A stretch of DNA of 64,000 bases from an uncultured Saprospiraceae bacterium. Its GTDB lineage: Bacteria; Bacteroidota; Bacteroidia; Chitinophagales; Saprospiraceae. Shown here in pieces: positions 49,776-59,013 of this stretch; the stretch's first letter is position 1, and the number at the start of each line of letters is the position of its first letter. Both the position numbers and the translations under genes were made by a program. A model generated the notes under the pieces. The model was not told where the DNA came from, did not search any database, and worked only from the letters and a program-made list of their open reading frames with translations. Location of the stretch: positions 1 to 64,000 of the forward strand of contig CALEYL010000062.1 in the NCBI GenBank assembly GCA_937926205.1. The letters are read 5' to 3'.

Positions 49776-51935
49776 ATGAAAAAGCTGACTTTCACACTCT
49801 TAGCCGCGGTCTTAGCCGCAATGGGTTTGTTGCGCGCACAAACCGAAATGTACATCAATCACCCGCAGCAATGGTGGTTTTGGCACGAACCCTGTTCCAT
49901 AGAAGAAGCCCTCGTTACCGTTTCGCCACATGGCCTTTACATGGAGGTGGGGCTGTTCCTTACTTTTGAATCGCCGGGGTTTATTCCACAGGGAGATTCT
50001 CTTGAAATTGAAATGAAATTCGATCTGCCGGAAGGGGCTCTGCTTGTTGATTCCTGGCTTTGGGTGGAGGACGAAATCATCCGGGCGGCAATTCTGGATC
50101 GATGGACTGCAACCACCATTTATGAAGGGATTGTACAACGCAGACAAGACCCTTCTCTCCTTTACAGGCTCGAAGACGGCCGTTACAGGCTACAGATTTA
50201 CCCCTTGCTGGCAGGGCAAAGTCGCAAGGTAAAAATCACCTATCTGGTGCCGGCTCAATGGAGTGCCTCCGAAGTAAGCGCTGCCTTGCCCATGAACATT
50301 CTGGCTGCTTCAGCTACGCCGGTTCAACATCCCGGATTAAGGGTAAAAGCAAATTCAATCTGGGGTGAGCCACGTTTAAAAGGACTAACTGGCGCAACGC
50401 CAAACTGGATGCAACCCGAAGACGGCATCTGGGAGACGATCTTGCCTGCTAACAACCCCAATCTGAAACTGGCTGTGGATGCTCCGCTCACTGAAGGCAT
50501 TTTCGTGAGCACCATACCCGTGGACGGCCCAGATGTTTACCAAATGGCAATTGTACCGGAAGCGTTATTTGAATTGGATGAAACAGGAGGGCGAAAGCTT
50601 CTGGTTGCCATGGAATATCAAACTGGAAACTCCCCCCTGCTCAGTAAATCGGCTTTGCTAAACGAAATCAAACAGCGCCTGTTAGAGACGCTTACCCCCG
50701 ACGATTACTTTAATCTGCTGGTCACCGATTATTGGGCAGGCGGACAATTTTCTCCCCGCTTTTTTCGGCCTCACTGGGTTGCGGCGCACCCCGACAGCAT
50801 TGTGGCAGCCATTGCTGCTATGTCCGGATTTAGTTCCAATTCCAACCTGCCCGGAATGCTTTCCGAAGGCATAAGTTTTATTCAAAACAATGGCAACGAC
50901 GGCCAATTGCTACTGTTCGCCAATTCAGATCAATTGTCCGATTTTGCCACCGCAAATCCCTTGATTGAAGCTCTGCAAAATCTGATGAACGGACATTTAA
51001 TCCCCATCAATATCTGTGACTTTCAATCAGCTGGCTTTGACAATCAATGGATTGAAAACACATTGTTCCGGGGAAATGAATACCTGTACACCAACCTGGC
51101 CCGTATCAGTGGGGGCAATTTTTTCAACCAGCTCGGATGCTGCCAGACTTTTTACGATAACGCACAGCAGATTTTTGAATTACAAGACGGGCTTCCGGGC
51201 ATTGTTGACATCTATACCGGGCTGGAAAGCGGATTCAGTTTTCAACGCTACAATCTGGGGATCAGCAGTGGCCAGACCGATCTTAGAAAACCGATTTTAC
51301 AGTTGGGCCGACTGCAGGGTAACGGGGCATTCCGCATTGAAGCCAATATGGAAAGAAACGGCGTTTTCCAGTCCCGCCAAATCTTGCTGACGGAAGACCT
51401 TTCCGTTCATTCAGATTCGATGATTCGGGAAATGTGGGCAGGTAACCACCTTGCTTTGCTGGATGCACAGGCCAATTCCAACGCTTCCGTTCAGGCGGCC
51501 ATTCAATTCAGTATGGCAGAACGCGTGTTGGGAAAATATACTGCATTTTTATGCCTTGAACCTTCGCAGGGCGGAGAGCCCTGCCCGACTTGTACCGATG
51601 AAGATGATGTCATTCTCGTCGATACAGAAACGGTTTCGCCCAAACCCAAACTGGAGTGGTCGGCTTTCCCAAATCCATTTTCCCAACAAGTCAGGGTGGA
51701 TTTGAGTCTGCCTGAAAACCTGAATCCCGATGATTGCACCCTTGTGTTGTTTGACGCAACCGGGCGTACAATTCGTCGATTCAATACGACAGATCTTAGT
51801 GGCAGTCAGTCGGATTGGCAACTGATCTGGGATACGCTTGACGAAAATGGAGCGCCGGTCCCTTCAGGTATGTATTTCCTGATACTGTCAACCCCACAGG
51901 GTAAATACCACCTGAAATTGATTTGCACCCGATAG
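49776..51935 (+). CDS. VIT-domain secreted protein with T9SS sorting domain
   Basis: A 719-residue protein: signal peptide (1-21, ending LRAQ), a vault/inter-alpha-trypsin (VIT) domain (about 25-165; GDSLEIEMKFDLPEGALLVD, RWTATTIYEGIVQRRQDPSL, YPLLAGQSRKVKITYLVP), a region resembling a von Willebrand A domain but lacking a clear MIDAS DxSxS (about 250-440), and a C-terminal sorting domain of about 85 residues (SAFPNPFSQQVRVDLSLP ... SGMYFLILSTP). VIT/vWA proteins usually mediate protein contacts. The gene is divergent from the 1385-residue protein. The hairpin at 51970 may end it. Confidence 0.88.
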   Translation: MKKLTFTLLAAVLAAMGLLRAQTEMYINHPQQWWFWHEPCSIEEALVTVSPHGLYMEVGLFLTFESPGFIPQGDSLEIEMKFDLPEGALLVDSWLWVEDEIIRAAILDRWTATTIYEGIVQRRQDPSLLYRLEDGRYRLQIYPLLAGQSRKVKITYLVPAQWSASEVSAALPMNILAASATPVQHPGLRVKANSIWGEPRLKGLTGATPNWMQPEDGIWETILPANNPNLKLAVDAPLTEGIFVSTIPVDGPDVYQMAIVPEALFELDETGGRKLLVAMEYQTGNSPLLSKSALLNEIKQRLLETLTPDDYFNLLVTDYWAGGQFSPRFFRPHWVAAHPDSIVAAIAAMSGFSSNSNLPGMLSEGISFIQNNGNDGQLLLFANSDQLSDFATANPLIEALQNLMNGHLIPINICDFQSAGFDNQWIENTLFRGNEYLYTNLARISGGNFFNQLGCCQTFYDNAQQIFELQDGLPGIVDIYTGLESGFSFQRYNLGISSGQTDLRKPILQLGRLQGNGAFRIEANMERNGVFQSRQILLTEDLSVHSDSMIREMWAGNHLALLDAQANSNASVQAAIQFSMAERVLGKYTAFLCLEPSQGGEPCPTCTDEDDVILVDTETVSPKPKLEWSAFPNPFSQQVRVDLSLPENLNPDDCTLVLFDATGRTIRRFNTTDLSGSQSDWQLIWDTLDENGAPVPSGMYFLILSTPQGKYHLKLICTR

Positions 51936-51969
51936 ATTTATTGCCAATCAATGATTTCAGATAAAAAGG

Positions 51970-52006
51970 CCAGTGGTTTAGGTGCCTGACAGACATAAAC
52001 CACTGG
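51970..52006 (+). terminator. Hairpin after the VIT gene
   Basis: CCAGTGGTTTA and TAAACCACTGG are perfectly complementary around 15 bases, 34 bases after the stop. The following TCTTCCTGTGTTTT is only weakly T-rich. Confidence 0.45.
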
Positions 52007-52425
52007 TCTTCCTGTGTTTTGAAAAAGGCTTCTTCCTCGCTTCTGTCTAAAAACCAGGTAAATCATTTCGGTGTAATCATCCGCCATATTGACGGGCATG
52101 CCACTCCTCGTTGTGTCAATGAAAAAATTACAGAATGCTTTGTTTACTGCCATTTTGACACCAATAAAATGAAATAACAAAATAATCACGGCAATTTTTT
52201 CCGGCTGGCATACGTCTTGATACGTGACTGACAACGATTGAATTTTGGTTTCATCGCTATCATCCTATTTGTTAATCATTATGTTTAATCAAAAAAGAAG
52301 GTTAGCCATGACAATTGTAAAAAGCCATTCTCCTCCTTTCCAGCAATAGCAAAATGTTCCCTCGGCTTTTGACCCGCAAATCACAGGCTTGATTTGGGCC
52401 GCCAGTCGTGCTTCGAACATGCCTG

Positions 52426-52494
52426 CAACGATTCCGTTGCTGAACTTCTAAAAGATTTTTGAATAACCAATAAGGACCTCCAACGATTTTGTTG
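52426..52494. promoter_or_regulatory. Repeated CAACGATTnnGTTG motif upstream of htrA
   Basis: CAACGATTCCGTTG (52426-52439) and CAACGATTTTGTTG (52481-52494) are 55 bases apart. Each is a hairpin of CAAC/GTTG, and the second lies 32 bases before the ATG. They are candidate regulator sites or RNA structures. Confidence 0.4.
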
Positions 52495-52525
52495 GGGCGA
52501 TTCTTTGTTTCAAAAAACAGGTTTT

Positions 52526-54034
52526 ATGAAAAAGAACATCCTGACGTCAGGACTAACGGCATTTGCTGTGACGATCCTGTCTATTCTCGTTTATCACCTA
52601 TGGTTTAATGATGCTGCAAGAACTTTTAAAATCGAGCACATCAATGCCACACCTGCAGACAAAGCTTTGTATACTTTGGATAAAGACGGTAAGGTTATTC
52701 CGCTTGATTTCACGCAGATTGCAGAAAAGGTAACCGATGCTGTCGTCTACATCAAGTCCACTTCGACGGCCAGCAACCGCAATGAAAGCGTACAGCGTAT
52801 GCCTGACAACTTCCGGGATTTTTTTAGAGACCAGCCACTGGATCAGTTTTTCTTCAGGCAATTTCCGGAAAACCAGGGTCAGCCCATGCCCCGGGTAGGC
52901 ACTGGGAGCGGTGTCATCATCAATCCGGAAGGCTACATCGTAACCAATAACCACGTCATTGCCGACGCTGATGACGTGGAAGTCACCCTTCACGACAACC
53001 GGACTTACAAAGCATCCATTATTGGTGCAGATGCCAGCACAGACCTTGCGCTTCTGAAAATTGATGAAAAGAACCTACCGGTTTTGCCTTTTGTGAATTC
53101 AGATCAGGTAAAGGTCGGAGAGTGGGTACTTGCAGTTGGCAATCCATTTAACCTGACCAGTACCGTCACGGCGGGCATTGTCAGTGCCAAGGCCCGTAAC
53201 ATCAATATTCTGAAAGAGCAGTTTGCCGTAGAAAGCTTCATACAAACGGATGCAGCCATTAACCCTGGCAACAGTGGGGGCGCGCTGGTTGATTTAGATG
53301 GCGGACTGGTTGGCATCAATACAGCCATTGCAAGCCAAACCGGTGCTTATGCCGGATATGGTTTTGCTGTACCTGCCAACATTGTAAGTAAAATTGTGGA
53401 GGATTTGATAAAGTATGGTGTGGTGCAACGCGGCGTACTTGGCGTACTCATCCGCACCGTTGACGGCAACCTCGCAAAAGAGAAAAATCTGTCGGTAATG
53501 AGCGGCGCTTATGTTGACAGTCTGCTGGAAAACAGTGCAGCAGGTTCCGGTGGCGTTCGCCCGGGAGACGTAATCCTTTCAGTAGATGGCACTGAAATCA
53601 GCGGTTCGCCCAAATTGCAGGAACTCATTGCCCGCCGTCGCCCTGGTGATGTCGTCCGTTTAAAGGTCAACCGCAAAGGCAGCGAAAAAGAACTGTCGGT
53701 TACGCTCAGCAACCGAAACGGCAATACGGCTTTGGTTAAGAAAGAACACAAGGACCTGTTCAATATACTGGGAGCTGAATTTGAGACCATTGACAGCAAA
53801 ACAGCGGGGAAGCTCAATGTGGCAGGAGGTGTCAAGGTCAAATCACTTTATGCCGGCAAACTTCGCAGAAACACTCAGATGCAGGAAGGCTTTATCATCA
53901 CCAAAGTGGATGGACAAGTTATCCGCACAGTAGATGATCTGGCAAAAGCGCTTCAGAATAAAAAGGGTGGTGTTATGCTGGAAGGCGTTTATGAAAACCT
54001 TCCGGGCACACAATACTATGCCTTTGGCATGTAA
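52526..54034 (+). CDS. HtrA/Deg-family periplasmic serine protease
   Basis: A 502-residue protease: an uncleaved or signal-anchor helix (about 5-24), a trypsin-like domain with the triad H143 (TNNHVIADADD), D173 (STDLALLKID) and S250 (NPGNSGGALVD), then two PDZ domains (about 310-390 and 410-500). The order is typical of Deg proteases, which degrade misfolded envelope proteins. The Q-rich loop in front of the protease domain (QFFFRQFPENQGQPM) is usual in DegQ-like proteins. The start at 52526 (frame opens at 52505) fits the signal-anchor. It is probably stress-regulated; two CAACGATT motifs lie upstream and a good terminator follows. Confidence 0.94.
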   Translation: MKKNILTSGLTAFAVTILSILVYHLWFNDAARTFKIEHINATPADKALYTLDKDGKVIPLDFTQIAEKVTDAVVYIKSTSTASNRNESVQRMPDNFRDFFRDQPLDQFFFRQFPENQGQPMPRVGTGSGVIINPEGYIVTNNHVIADADDVEVTLHDNRTYKASIIGADASTDLALLKIDEKNLPVLPFVNSDQVKVGEWVLAVGNPFNLTSTVTAGIVSAKARNINILKEQFAVESFIQTDAAINPGNSGGALVDLDGGLVGINTAIASQTGAYAGYGFAVPANIVSKIVEDLIKYGVVQRGVLGVLIRTVDGNLAKEKNLSVMSGAYVDSLLENSAAGSGGVRPGDVILSVDGTEISGSPKLQELIARRRPGDVVRLKVNRKGSEKELSVTLSNRNGNTALVKKEHKDLFNILGAEFETIDSKTAGKLNVAGGVKVKSLYAGKLRRNTQMQEGFIITKVDGQVIRTVDDLAKALQNKKGGVMLEGVYENLPGTQYYAFGM

Positions 54035-54058
54035 ATAATTGTCAGTATGCTTATTGCC

Positions 54059-54099
54059 GAGCTTGCTGCGGACTTTTCCGGGCAAGCTCGTGCTTTTTT
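54059..54099 (+). terminator. Rho-independent terminator after htrA
   Basis: GAGCTTGC pairs with GCAAGCTC around a 15-base loop, and GTGCTTTTTT follows. It lies 25 bases after the stop. Confidence 0.85.
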
Positions 54100-54209
54100 G
54101 TGTGTACTAGAGGGTTCTGCTTTTCGTTAGGCTGTTTTCAAAAGAATCGGTATAAATAATATCCTGTCGTTAGGTAAAATAGTAACTAAATTGCAAGTCA
54201 TCCGTATTA

Positions 54210-54221
54210 AGTAACGTTACT
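54210..54221. promoter_or_regulatory. 12-bp perfect palindrome AGTAACGTTACT before the CotH gene
   Basis: The palindrome lies 30 bases before the start codon, and a half-site AGTAAC occurs about 30 bases upstream. It is a possible operator. Confidence 0.35.
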
Positions 54222-54251
54222 AGCATAAGCAATGGCCAAATACCGATTACC

Positions 54252-56579
54252 TTGAAAAAAGCCATCATACCCTCATTCATACTGCTGTTACTACTGTTAC
54301 CGGGCGCCTGGTTGAGCGCGGCAGCTCCTGCTGATGTTCAGCTGGATCTCGATTTTTCCATGCCCGGCGGATTTTATGATTCGGCGCTGGAAGTAGAATT
54401 GTCATCGCCCGGCGCTGAAATTTATTACTCTCTGGACGGTAGCATGCCTACACGTCGTTCCCCACGCTATCAAGCGCCAATCATCATCCGAAAAACAACA
54501 GTATTGCGTGCCGTGGCTTACCACCGTGAAGTACGCAGCCGCTTTATGGGCCAAACCTATTTCATAGGCGAACCCAAGGGCGACTTTCCCGTCATATCCC
54601 TTGCCGTTACCCCGGCGCTTCTTTTTGACGCACAGCGGGGACTTTTTATGCAGGGCAGCATTGCTGATAGCCTCTGGAACAAACCAAACGCCAATTTCTG
54701 GACCCGTCGCGAAGTTCCCATGCACGTCGAATTCTATGAAACAGACGGTTCCTGCGTATACAACAGTCTTAGCGGCATGCGCCTTTTTGGGGGGATGAGC
54801 CGGCTTTTCCCCCAAAAATCACTGGCGATTATTGCCCGTGAGGGATATGGAGAAGATCGCATCCGGCATCCGGTTTTTGGTAAAAAAGGCCCAAAAAGCT
54901 TCAAATCACTGGTGCTGCGAAATTCTGGCAGTGACTGGGGAAAAACCCACTTTCGCGATGCCCTCATGACCAGCCTCCTCGATGGCTGGGATATAGAAAA
55001 GCAGGCCTATCGCCCGGCGCATGTTTACATCAATGGCAAATACTGGGGTATTTACAACATTCGCGAAAAGATCAACCGCTACTTCATAGCCAGCCACAGT
55101 GAGGTGGACAAAGACAGCATTGATTTTCTGGAACACCGCAACAACCTGCGCCGAGGGAGTCGCCAGCATTATGCCCGGATGCTTAAATATTTAGCAGCGC
55201 ATGATCTGAGTAACGCCGAAAACTTTGCCTGGGTAAACCGGCAGATGGACGTGGATAATTTCCTGAATTATCAGATTGCACAGATCTATTTCGACAATCA
55301 GGATGCCGGTGGAAACATCAAGTTTTGGCGCCCTAAAACTGCAAATGGCCGATGGCGCTGGATTCTGTACGACACCGACTGGGGCTTCAGCCTTCAGGAG
55401 CCCAGGGGATGGCGCAACAACAGCCTTGCTTTTCATACAGCTTCCAATGGTCCGGATTGGCCTAACCCCCCCTGGAGCACCTTTATTTTGAGAAAATTAT
55501 TGGAAAATGCGGATTTTCGAAAAGCCTTCGTAAATCGCTTCGCCGATCATCTCAACAGCAGCTTCAGTCCGGATCAGGTGAGCGCCCGGATTGATTCTTT
55601 TTACCATCTGCTGCTGCCGGAAATGCCAAGACACCTGGCACGCTGGCAACTTAGTCGGGGCAAATGGGAAGCGCAGATAAACCTCCTGCGAACGTTTGGG
55701 AACGAAAGGCCGGCATTTGTGCGCAAACACCTTCAGGAGATGTTTCGAGTTGGGGGCCTTCGCAGTGTGGTCATCGAAGCAAAAGGAGGCGGCACCGTAC
55801 TGGTTAATGGTTGTGTTCCTGTACACAACACCATATTCGAGGGTATTTATTTTGAACGCGTACCGGTGAATGTGCGGGCTGTAGCGGATTATGGCTATCG
55901 TTTTGTGCGCTGGGAAGGCGTGCGCGGCGAAGAAAACCGTCGTAGTTTCGACTTCTTGCTGAAAAGCGATCAGCCCTATAGAATTCGGGCGGTTTTTGAA
56001 AAATATGAACATCCCCTAATGGGCAAAATTGTGATCAATGAGTTGAGCGCCAATAATAAAAAGTCGAGCGACTGGGTCGAACTGTTCAACAATTCTGATA
56101 AAAGCGTTTCGCTGCACAATTGGGTAATGATGGATGGCAACCACAACGAGTTCAGCTTTCCGGACGTCAGTATTGGGCCCAATGACTACCTTCTGATTTG
56201 TCAGGATGCAGAAAAATTCAGAAATCTGTTCCCAAAAGCTTACAATGCCGTTGGCGGAATGGGGTTTGGCTTACACAAACGACATGAAACCTTGTGTTTG
56301 TTCTCGTCAGCTGGCGCTTCAGTCGACAGCATCACCTATGATTTGCCCCCTACCGATTCTATTTTCACCCTAAACCTGCTGATTCCCCAACTCGACAACG
56401 CCGATCCGGAAAACTGGGCCATCGCACCTGGAGTTGGTTCCCCGAACGCTGCCAACCCCTATTATCTGGAGAGTCGGGTGCGCTTATCGCAAAAAAAATG
56501 GATCAGGATTGGCTTTGGTGCTGGGTTAGTGTTGGTGTGTTTATTGTTGATTTGGCTTAAAAAGCGGGAGGTATTATAG
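54252..56579 (+). CDS. CotH-kinase-like membrane protein with chitobiase-type and lamin-tail domains
   Basis: A 775-residue protein that begins with TTG (no in-frame ATG upstream) and has a signal peptide (1-24). The order is a chitobiase/hexosaminidase C-terminal-type beta domain (about 30-105: SALEVELSSPGAEIYYSLDGSMPT), a CotH domain (about 110-440; RNSGSDWGKTHFRDALMTSLL, VYINGKYWGIYNIREKI, YDTDWGF), a lamin-tail domain (about 590-700: IVINELSANNKKSSDWVELFNNS) and one C-terminal membrane helix (IGFGAGLVLVCLLLIWL) followed by KKREVL. CotH proteins can be atypical kinases; the DTDWGF metal motif is present. Unlike related Bacteroidota proteins it has no T9SS domain, so it is a membrane-bound, outward-facing protein. 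Confidence 0.9.
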   Translation: MKKAIIPSFILLLLLLPGAWLSAAAPADVQLDLDFSMPGGFYDSALEVELSSPGAEIYYSLDGSMPTRRSPRYQAPIIIRKTTVLRAVAYHREVRSRFMGQTYFIGEPKGDFPVISLAVTPALLFDAQRGLFMQGSIADSLWNKPNANFWTRREVPMHVEFYETDGSCVYNSLSGMRLFGGMSRLFPQKSLAIIAREGYGEDRIRHPVFGKKGPKSFKSLVLRNSGSDWGKTHFRDALMTSLLDGWDIEKQAYRPAHVYINGKYWGIYNIREKINRYFIASHSEVDKDSIDFLEHRNNLRRGSRQHYARMLKYLAAHDLSNAENFAWVNRQMDVDNFLNYQIAQIYFDNQDAGGNIKFWRPKTANGRWRWILYDTDWGFSLQEPRGWRNNSLAFHTASNGPDWPNPPWSTFILRKLLENADFRKAFVNRFADHLNSSFSPDQVSARIDSFYHLLLPEMPRHLARWQLSRGKWEAQINLLRTFGNERPAFVRKHLQEMFRVGGLRSVVIEAKGGGTVLVNGCVPVHNTIFEGIYFERVPVNVRAVADYGYRFVRWEGVRGEENRRSFDFLLKSDQPYRIRAVFEKYEHPLMGKIVINELSANNKKSSDWVELFNNSDKSVSLHNWVMMDGNHNEFSFPDVSIGPNDYLLICQDAEKFRNLFPKAYNAVGGMGFGLHKRHETLCLFSSAGASVDSITYDLPPTDSIFTLNLLIPQLDNADPENWAIAPGVGSPNAANPYYLESRVRLSQKKWIRIGFGAGLVLVCLLLIWLKKREVL

Positions 56580-56648
56580 TTAAATTGATTTTTTGTTTTA
56601 ACTTGCATGAAATTAATACGTTTTGTATTTAATTCCAGCGCATGCCCA

Positions 56649-57623
56649 ATGATTACCCGAGATAAATTGTGGAAAGGAATTTTTGAGGATTTTTTCCCGG
56701 AAGCTATTGCTTTCTTTTTTCCGGACTTCACCAACCTGATTGACTGGCCAAAAGGCTTTGAAATGCTCGATAAGGAGCAGCAGCAGATTTTTCCTGAATC
56801 GGAAGAATCACATAGGCGTGTTGACATACTGACTAAAGTATGGTTAGTTAGTGGTTTGGAGCAATGGATATTGATTCATATTGAGGTGCAAGGCTATTAC
56901 GACGAAAACTTTGCACAGAGGATGTTTATTTATTTCTATCGCCTTACGGATCGATATAATGTACCTATTTCTGCTTTGGCACTTTTGACGGATACCAATA
57001 AGAGCTGGAGGCCAGATAGTTACAGCGTTCAGTATATGGACACAATGCTTTTATATAAATACCCTATTTTTAAGCTATCTGACTTTTCAGATCAGGATTT
57101 TGCTGATTCTTCAAATCCCTGGGCATGGGTGATGAAAACTGCATTGATTGGATTGAATACAACTTGGGACGACAATGTATTGTTGAAAATAAAGGTACAG
57201 GTGTATCGGGAATTCAGAATTAATGGCTACTCTCAGGAAAAAGCACGGGCCTTTCTCCAATTCCTCAAGTATTATGTCCGCTTTGCAAAAAGAGATTTTT
57301 TTAGTAAATTTGACAAGGAAATTTCAACAGTTGATCAAAACAAGGATAGTCCAATGGGAATTATTGAATTGGTAAAACAGCATTTAGTAGAAGAAGCCCG
57401 GCTGGAAGGCATGGAAAAGGGTTTGGAGCAAGGCCTGGAGCAAGGTCTTGAGCGAGGTTTGGAGCAAGGGATCACTAAAGGAGAAATGCTAAAAGCCACC
57501 AAAGTAGCCCGTCACATCCTTGAAAAACATCCCGAATGGTCGGACGAGGAGATAGCGGAGGTAATTGAAATGCCGGTTTCTTTCATATTACAAGTTCGCC
57601 AGGAACTTCAACAGGGAAATTGA
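56649..57623 (+). CDS. Rpn-family (PD-(D/E)xK nuclease-like) protein
   Basis: A 324-residue protein like the recombination-promoting nuclease/transposase_31 group. Residues 1-30 match the N-terminal DKLWKGIFEDFFPEAIAFFFP start and RRVDIL (Asp) with WILIHIEVQG (Glu-x-Gln) form the PD-(D/E)xK core. The C-terminal part carries the hexapeptide run KGLEQGLEQGLERGLEQG, a common tail of this family whose length varies between strains. The frame opens at 56607 but MITRDKLW is the family-like start. Related proteins cut DNA non-specifically and occur in genomes with mobile elements; no transposon ends are seen here. It lies 26 bases before rsgA. Confidence 0.85.
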   Translation: MITRDKLWKGIFEDFFPEAIAFFFPDFTNLIDWPKGFEMLDKEQQQIFPESEESHRRVDILTKVWLVSGLEQWILIHIEVQGYYDENFAQRMFIYFYRLTDRYNVPISALALLTDTNKSWRPDSYSVQYMDTMLLYKYPIFKLSDFSDQDFADSSNPWAWVMKTALIGLNTTWDDNVLLKIKVQVYREFRINGYSQEKARAFLQFLKYYVRFAKRDFFSKFDKEISTVDQNKDSPMGIIELVKQHLVEEARLEGMEKGLEQGLEQGLERGLEQGITKGEMLKATKVARHILEKHPEWSDEEIAEVIEMPVSFILQVRQELQQGN

Positions 57624-57649
57624 GGTTTATCGATTTTCTAAATCAATTC

Positions 57650-58594
57650 ATGCAAACAGGAACCGTCATTAAATCTACCGGCAGCTGGTACAACGTAAGA
57701 ATGGACAGCGGAGATGTATTGCCTTGCCGTATTGTGGGAAAGTTTCGTCTAAACGGACTAAACATCACCAACCCTGTTGCCGTTGGCGATAAGGTAGAAA
57801 TCAGCCCGGAGGGCGAAAGTGGTCTGATTCAAAAAATATTGCCGCGTCTCAATTATGTGGCTCGCCAATCACCGCGCAGCAAACACGACCTTCACTTGTT
57901 AGCCAGTAATGTAGATCAGGCTTTACTCATCAGTACCATCATCCAGCCTAACCTGAAACCCGGTTTCATTGACCGCTTTCTGATGATGACGGAACCAAGC
58001 GATATTCCCGTCATCATCGCTTTCAACAAATCGGATCTTTATAGTGAAGATGACATGGAGTTGTATAAAATCATGCACTACATCTATACAGCTATTGGCT
58101 ATAAAGTTATTCTGGTATCTGCCGACACAGGCTATGGTAAGGAGGAGTTGGCATCGCTGCTTAAAGGAAAAGTGACGCTGGTTGGCGGACAATCCGGCGT
58201 GGGCAAATCATCTTTAGTCAACCGCATTCAGCCGCAGTTGCACTTGCGTACAAAACAAATATCAGGCTATTCAGGTAAGGGCCAGCACACCACCACTTTT
58301 GCAGAAATGCTTGAACTTGATTTTGGCGGTGCAATCATAGACACGCCGGGTATAAAGACCTTATCTTTCAACAATCTGGAGCCTGCGGACGTGGCCCATA
58401 ATTTCAGAGAATTTTTTAAGTTGTCGGTCGGATGCCGGTTTGGAGGACAATGTCTGCACCGAAATGAACCGGGCTGTGCCATCAAATCAGCCATTGAGGC
58501 AGGCGAAGTCAGTGAAGTCAGATATGAAAATTACCTCGCCATCCTGGAAGAAGTTGAGGCGCAAAACCATTGGGAACGCCACAAAAAAATGTAG
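57650..58594 (+). CDS. rsgA: Small ribosomal subunit biogenesis GTPase RsgA
   Basis: A 314-residue circularly permuted GTPase that helps mature the 30S subunit. An OB domain (1-70) precedes the G domain with the permuted order NKSD (126-129), G1 GQSGVGKSSL (180-189), then DTPG (231-234). The C-terminal zinc domain has the Cys-x-His-Cys pattern in GCRFGGQCLHRNEPGC. Length is normal. The start at 57650 gives MQTGTVIKSTG, the family-like OB start; the frame opens at 57620, overlapping the Rpn-like stop. A cytoplasmic housekeeping gene. Confidence 0.96.
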   Translation: MQTGTVIKSTGSWYNVRMDSGDVLPCRIVGKFRLNGLNITNPVAVGDKVEISPEGESGLIQKILPRLNYVARQSPRSKHDLHLLASNVDQALLISTIIQPNLKPGFIDRFLMMTEPSDIPVIIAFNKSDLYSEDDMELYKIMHYIYTAIGYKVILVSADTGYGKEELASLLKGKVTLVGGQSGVGKSSLVNRIQPQLHLRTKQISGYSGKGQHTTTFAEMLELDFGGAIIDTPGIKTLSFNNLEPADVAHNFREFFKLSVGCRFGGQCLHRNEPGCAIKSAIEAGEVSEVRYENYLAILEEVEAQNHWERHKKM

Positions 58595-58625
58595 CCGTCA
58601 CTTCAACAACGCAACTTAAGCCTTA

Positions 58626-58922
58626 TTAATTCAGAGAAAATTGGAGTACCGCTTCCGCACTGTTGTGAAACATGAGTTCGTGGATATTGGGCTTCATAAA
58701 ATCATTCAACGGCATCTGTCCAAGGATGTCCATGACCTCCCATTCTGATTCCGCATTGATGACCACCCAAAGCCTGGAACGATCTCCGGCCAACGAATAG
58801 GAATGAATGATTCTTTTGGCCAGGAGTTGGTTGATGATGTAGCGCTGACGGGGAATAAGAGCCACAAACTCTTCCGTGAATATTTCCGGCATTTCAAACT
58901 CAACCATAAATATTTTTTTCAT
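58626..58922 (-). CDS. Small muconolactone-isomerase-like (ferredoxin-fold) protein
   Basis: A 98-residue protein. The frame opens at 59105 but its first 61 codons overlap the divergent nucleotidase gene and are unlike the rest, so I start at 58922 (MKKIFMVEFEMPEIFTEEF). The sequence resembles muconolactone delta-isomerase-like small proteins of a dimeric alpha+beta barrel fold (FVALIPRQRYIINQLLAKRII ... LWVVINAESEWEVMDIL). The catalytic role is unproven. It converges with rsgA. Confidence 0.75.
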   Translation of the reverse strand: MKKIFMVEFEMPEIFTEEFVALIPRQRYIINQLLAKRIIHSYSLAGDRSRLWVVINAESEWEVMDILGQMPLNDFMKPNIHELMFHNSAEAVLQFSLN

Positions 58923-59013
58923 ATACTTTTGCGCTTTTCTTTTAAATAAATGCCTGAAGGCCAAATTAGGTTCAATGGCTTTCCTCATTGTTAACGTTAA
59001 AGATTCTAAAATT

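Larger units (their letters stand above)
51936..52525. other. Intergenic region before the htrA gene
   Basis: About 590 bases. A hairpin lies near the left end. A minus-strand ORF of 98 codons (51938-52234) has little coding character. Near the right end the 14-base motif CAACGATTnnGTTG occurs twice. No other gene was seen. Confidence 0.5.

Noticed and set aside
51938..52234. 98-codon minus-strand frame after the VIT gene
   Set aside because: No domain and a hairpin inside; a small real protein cannot be excluded, but evidence is too weak.
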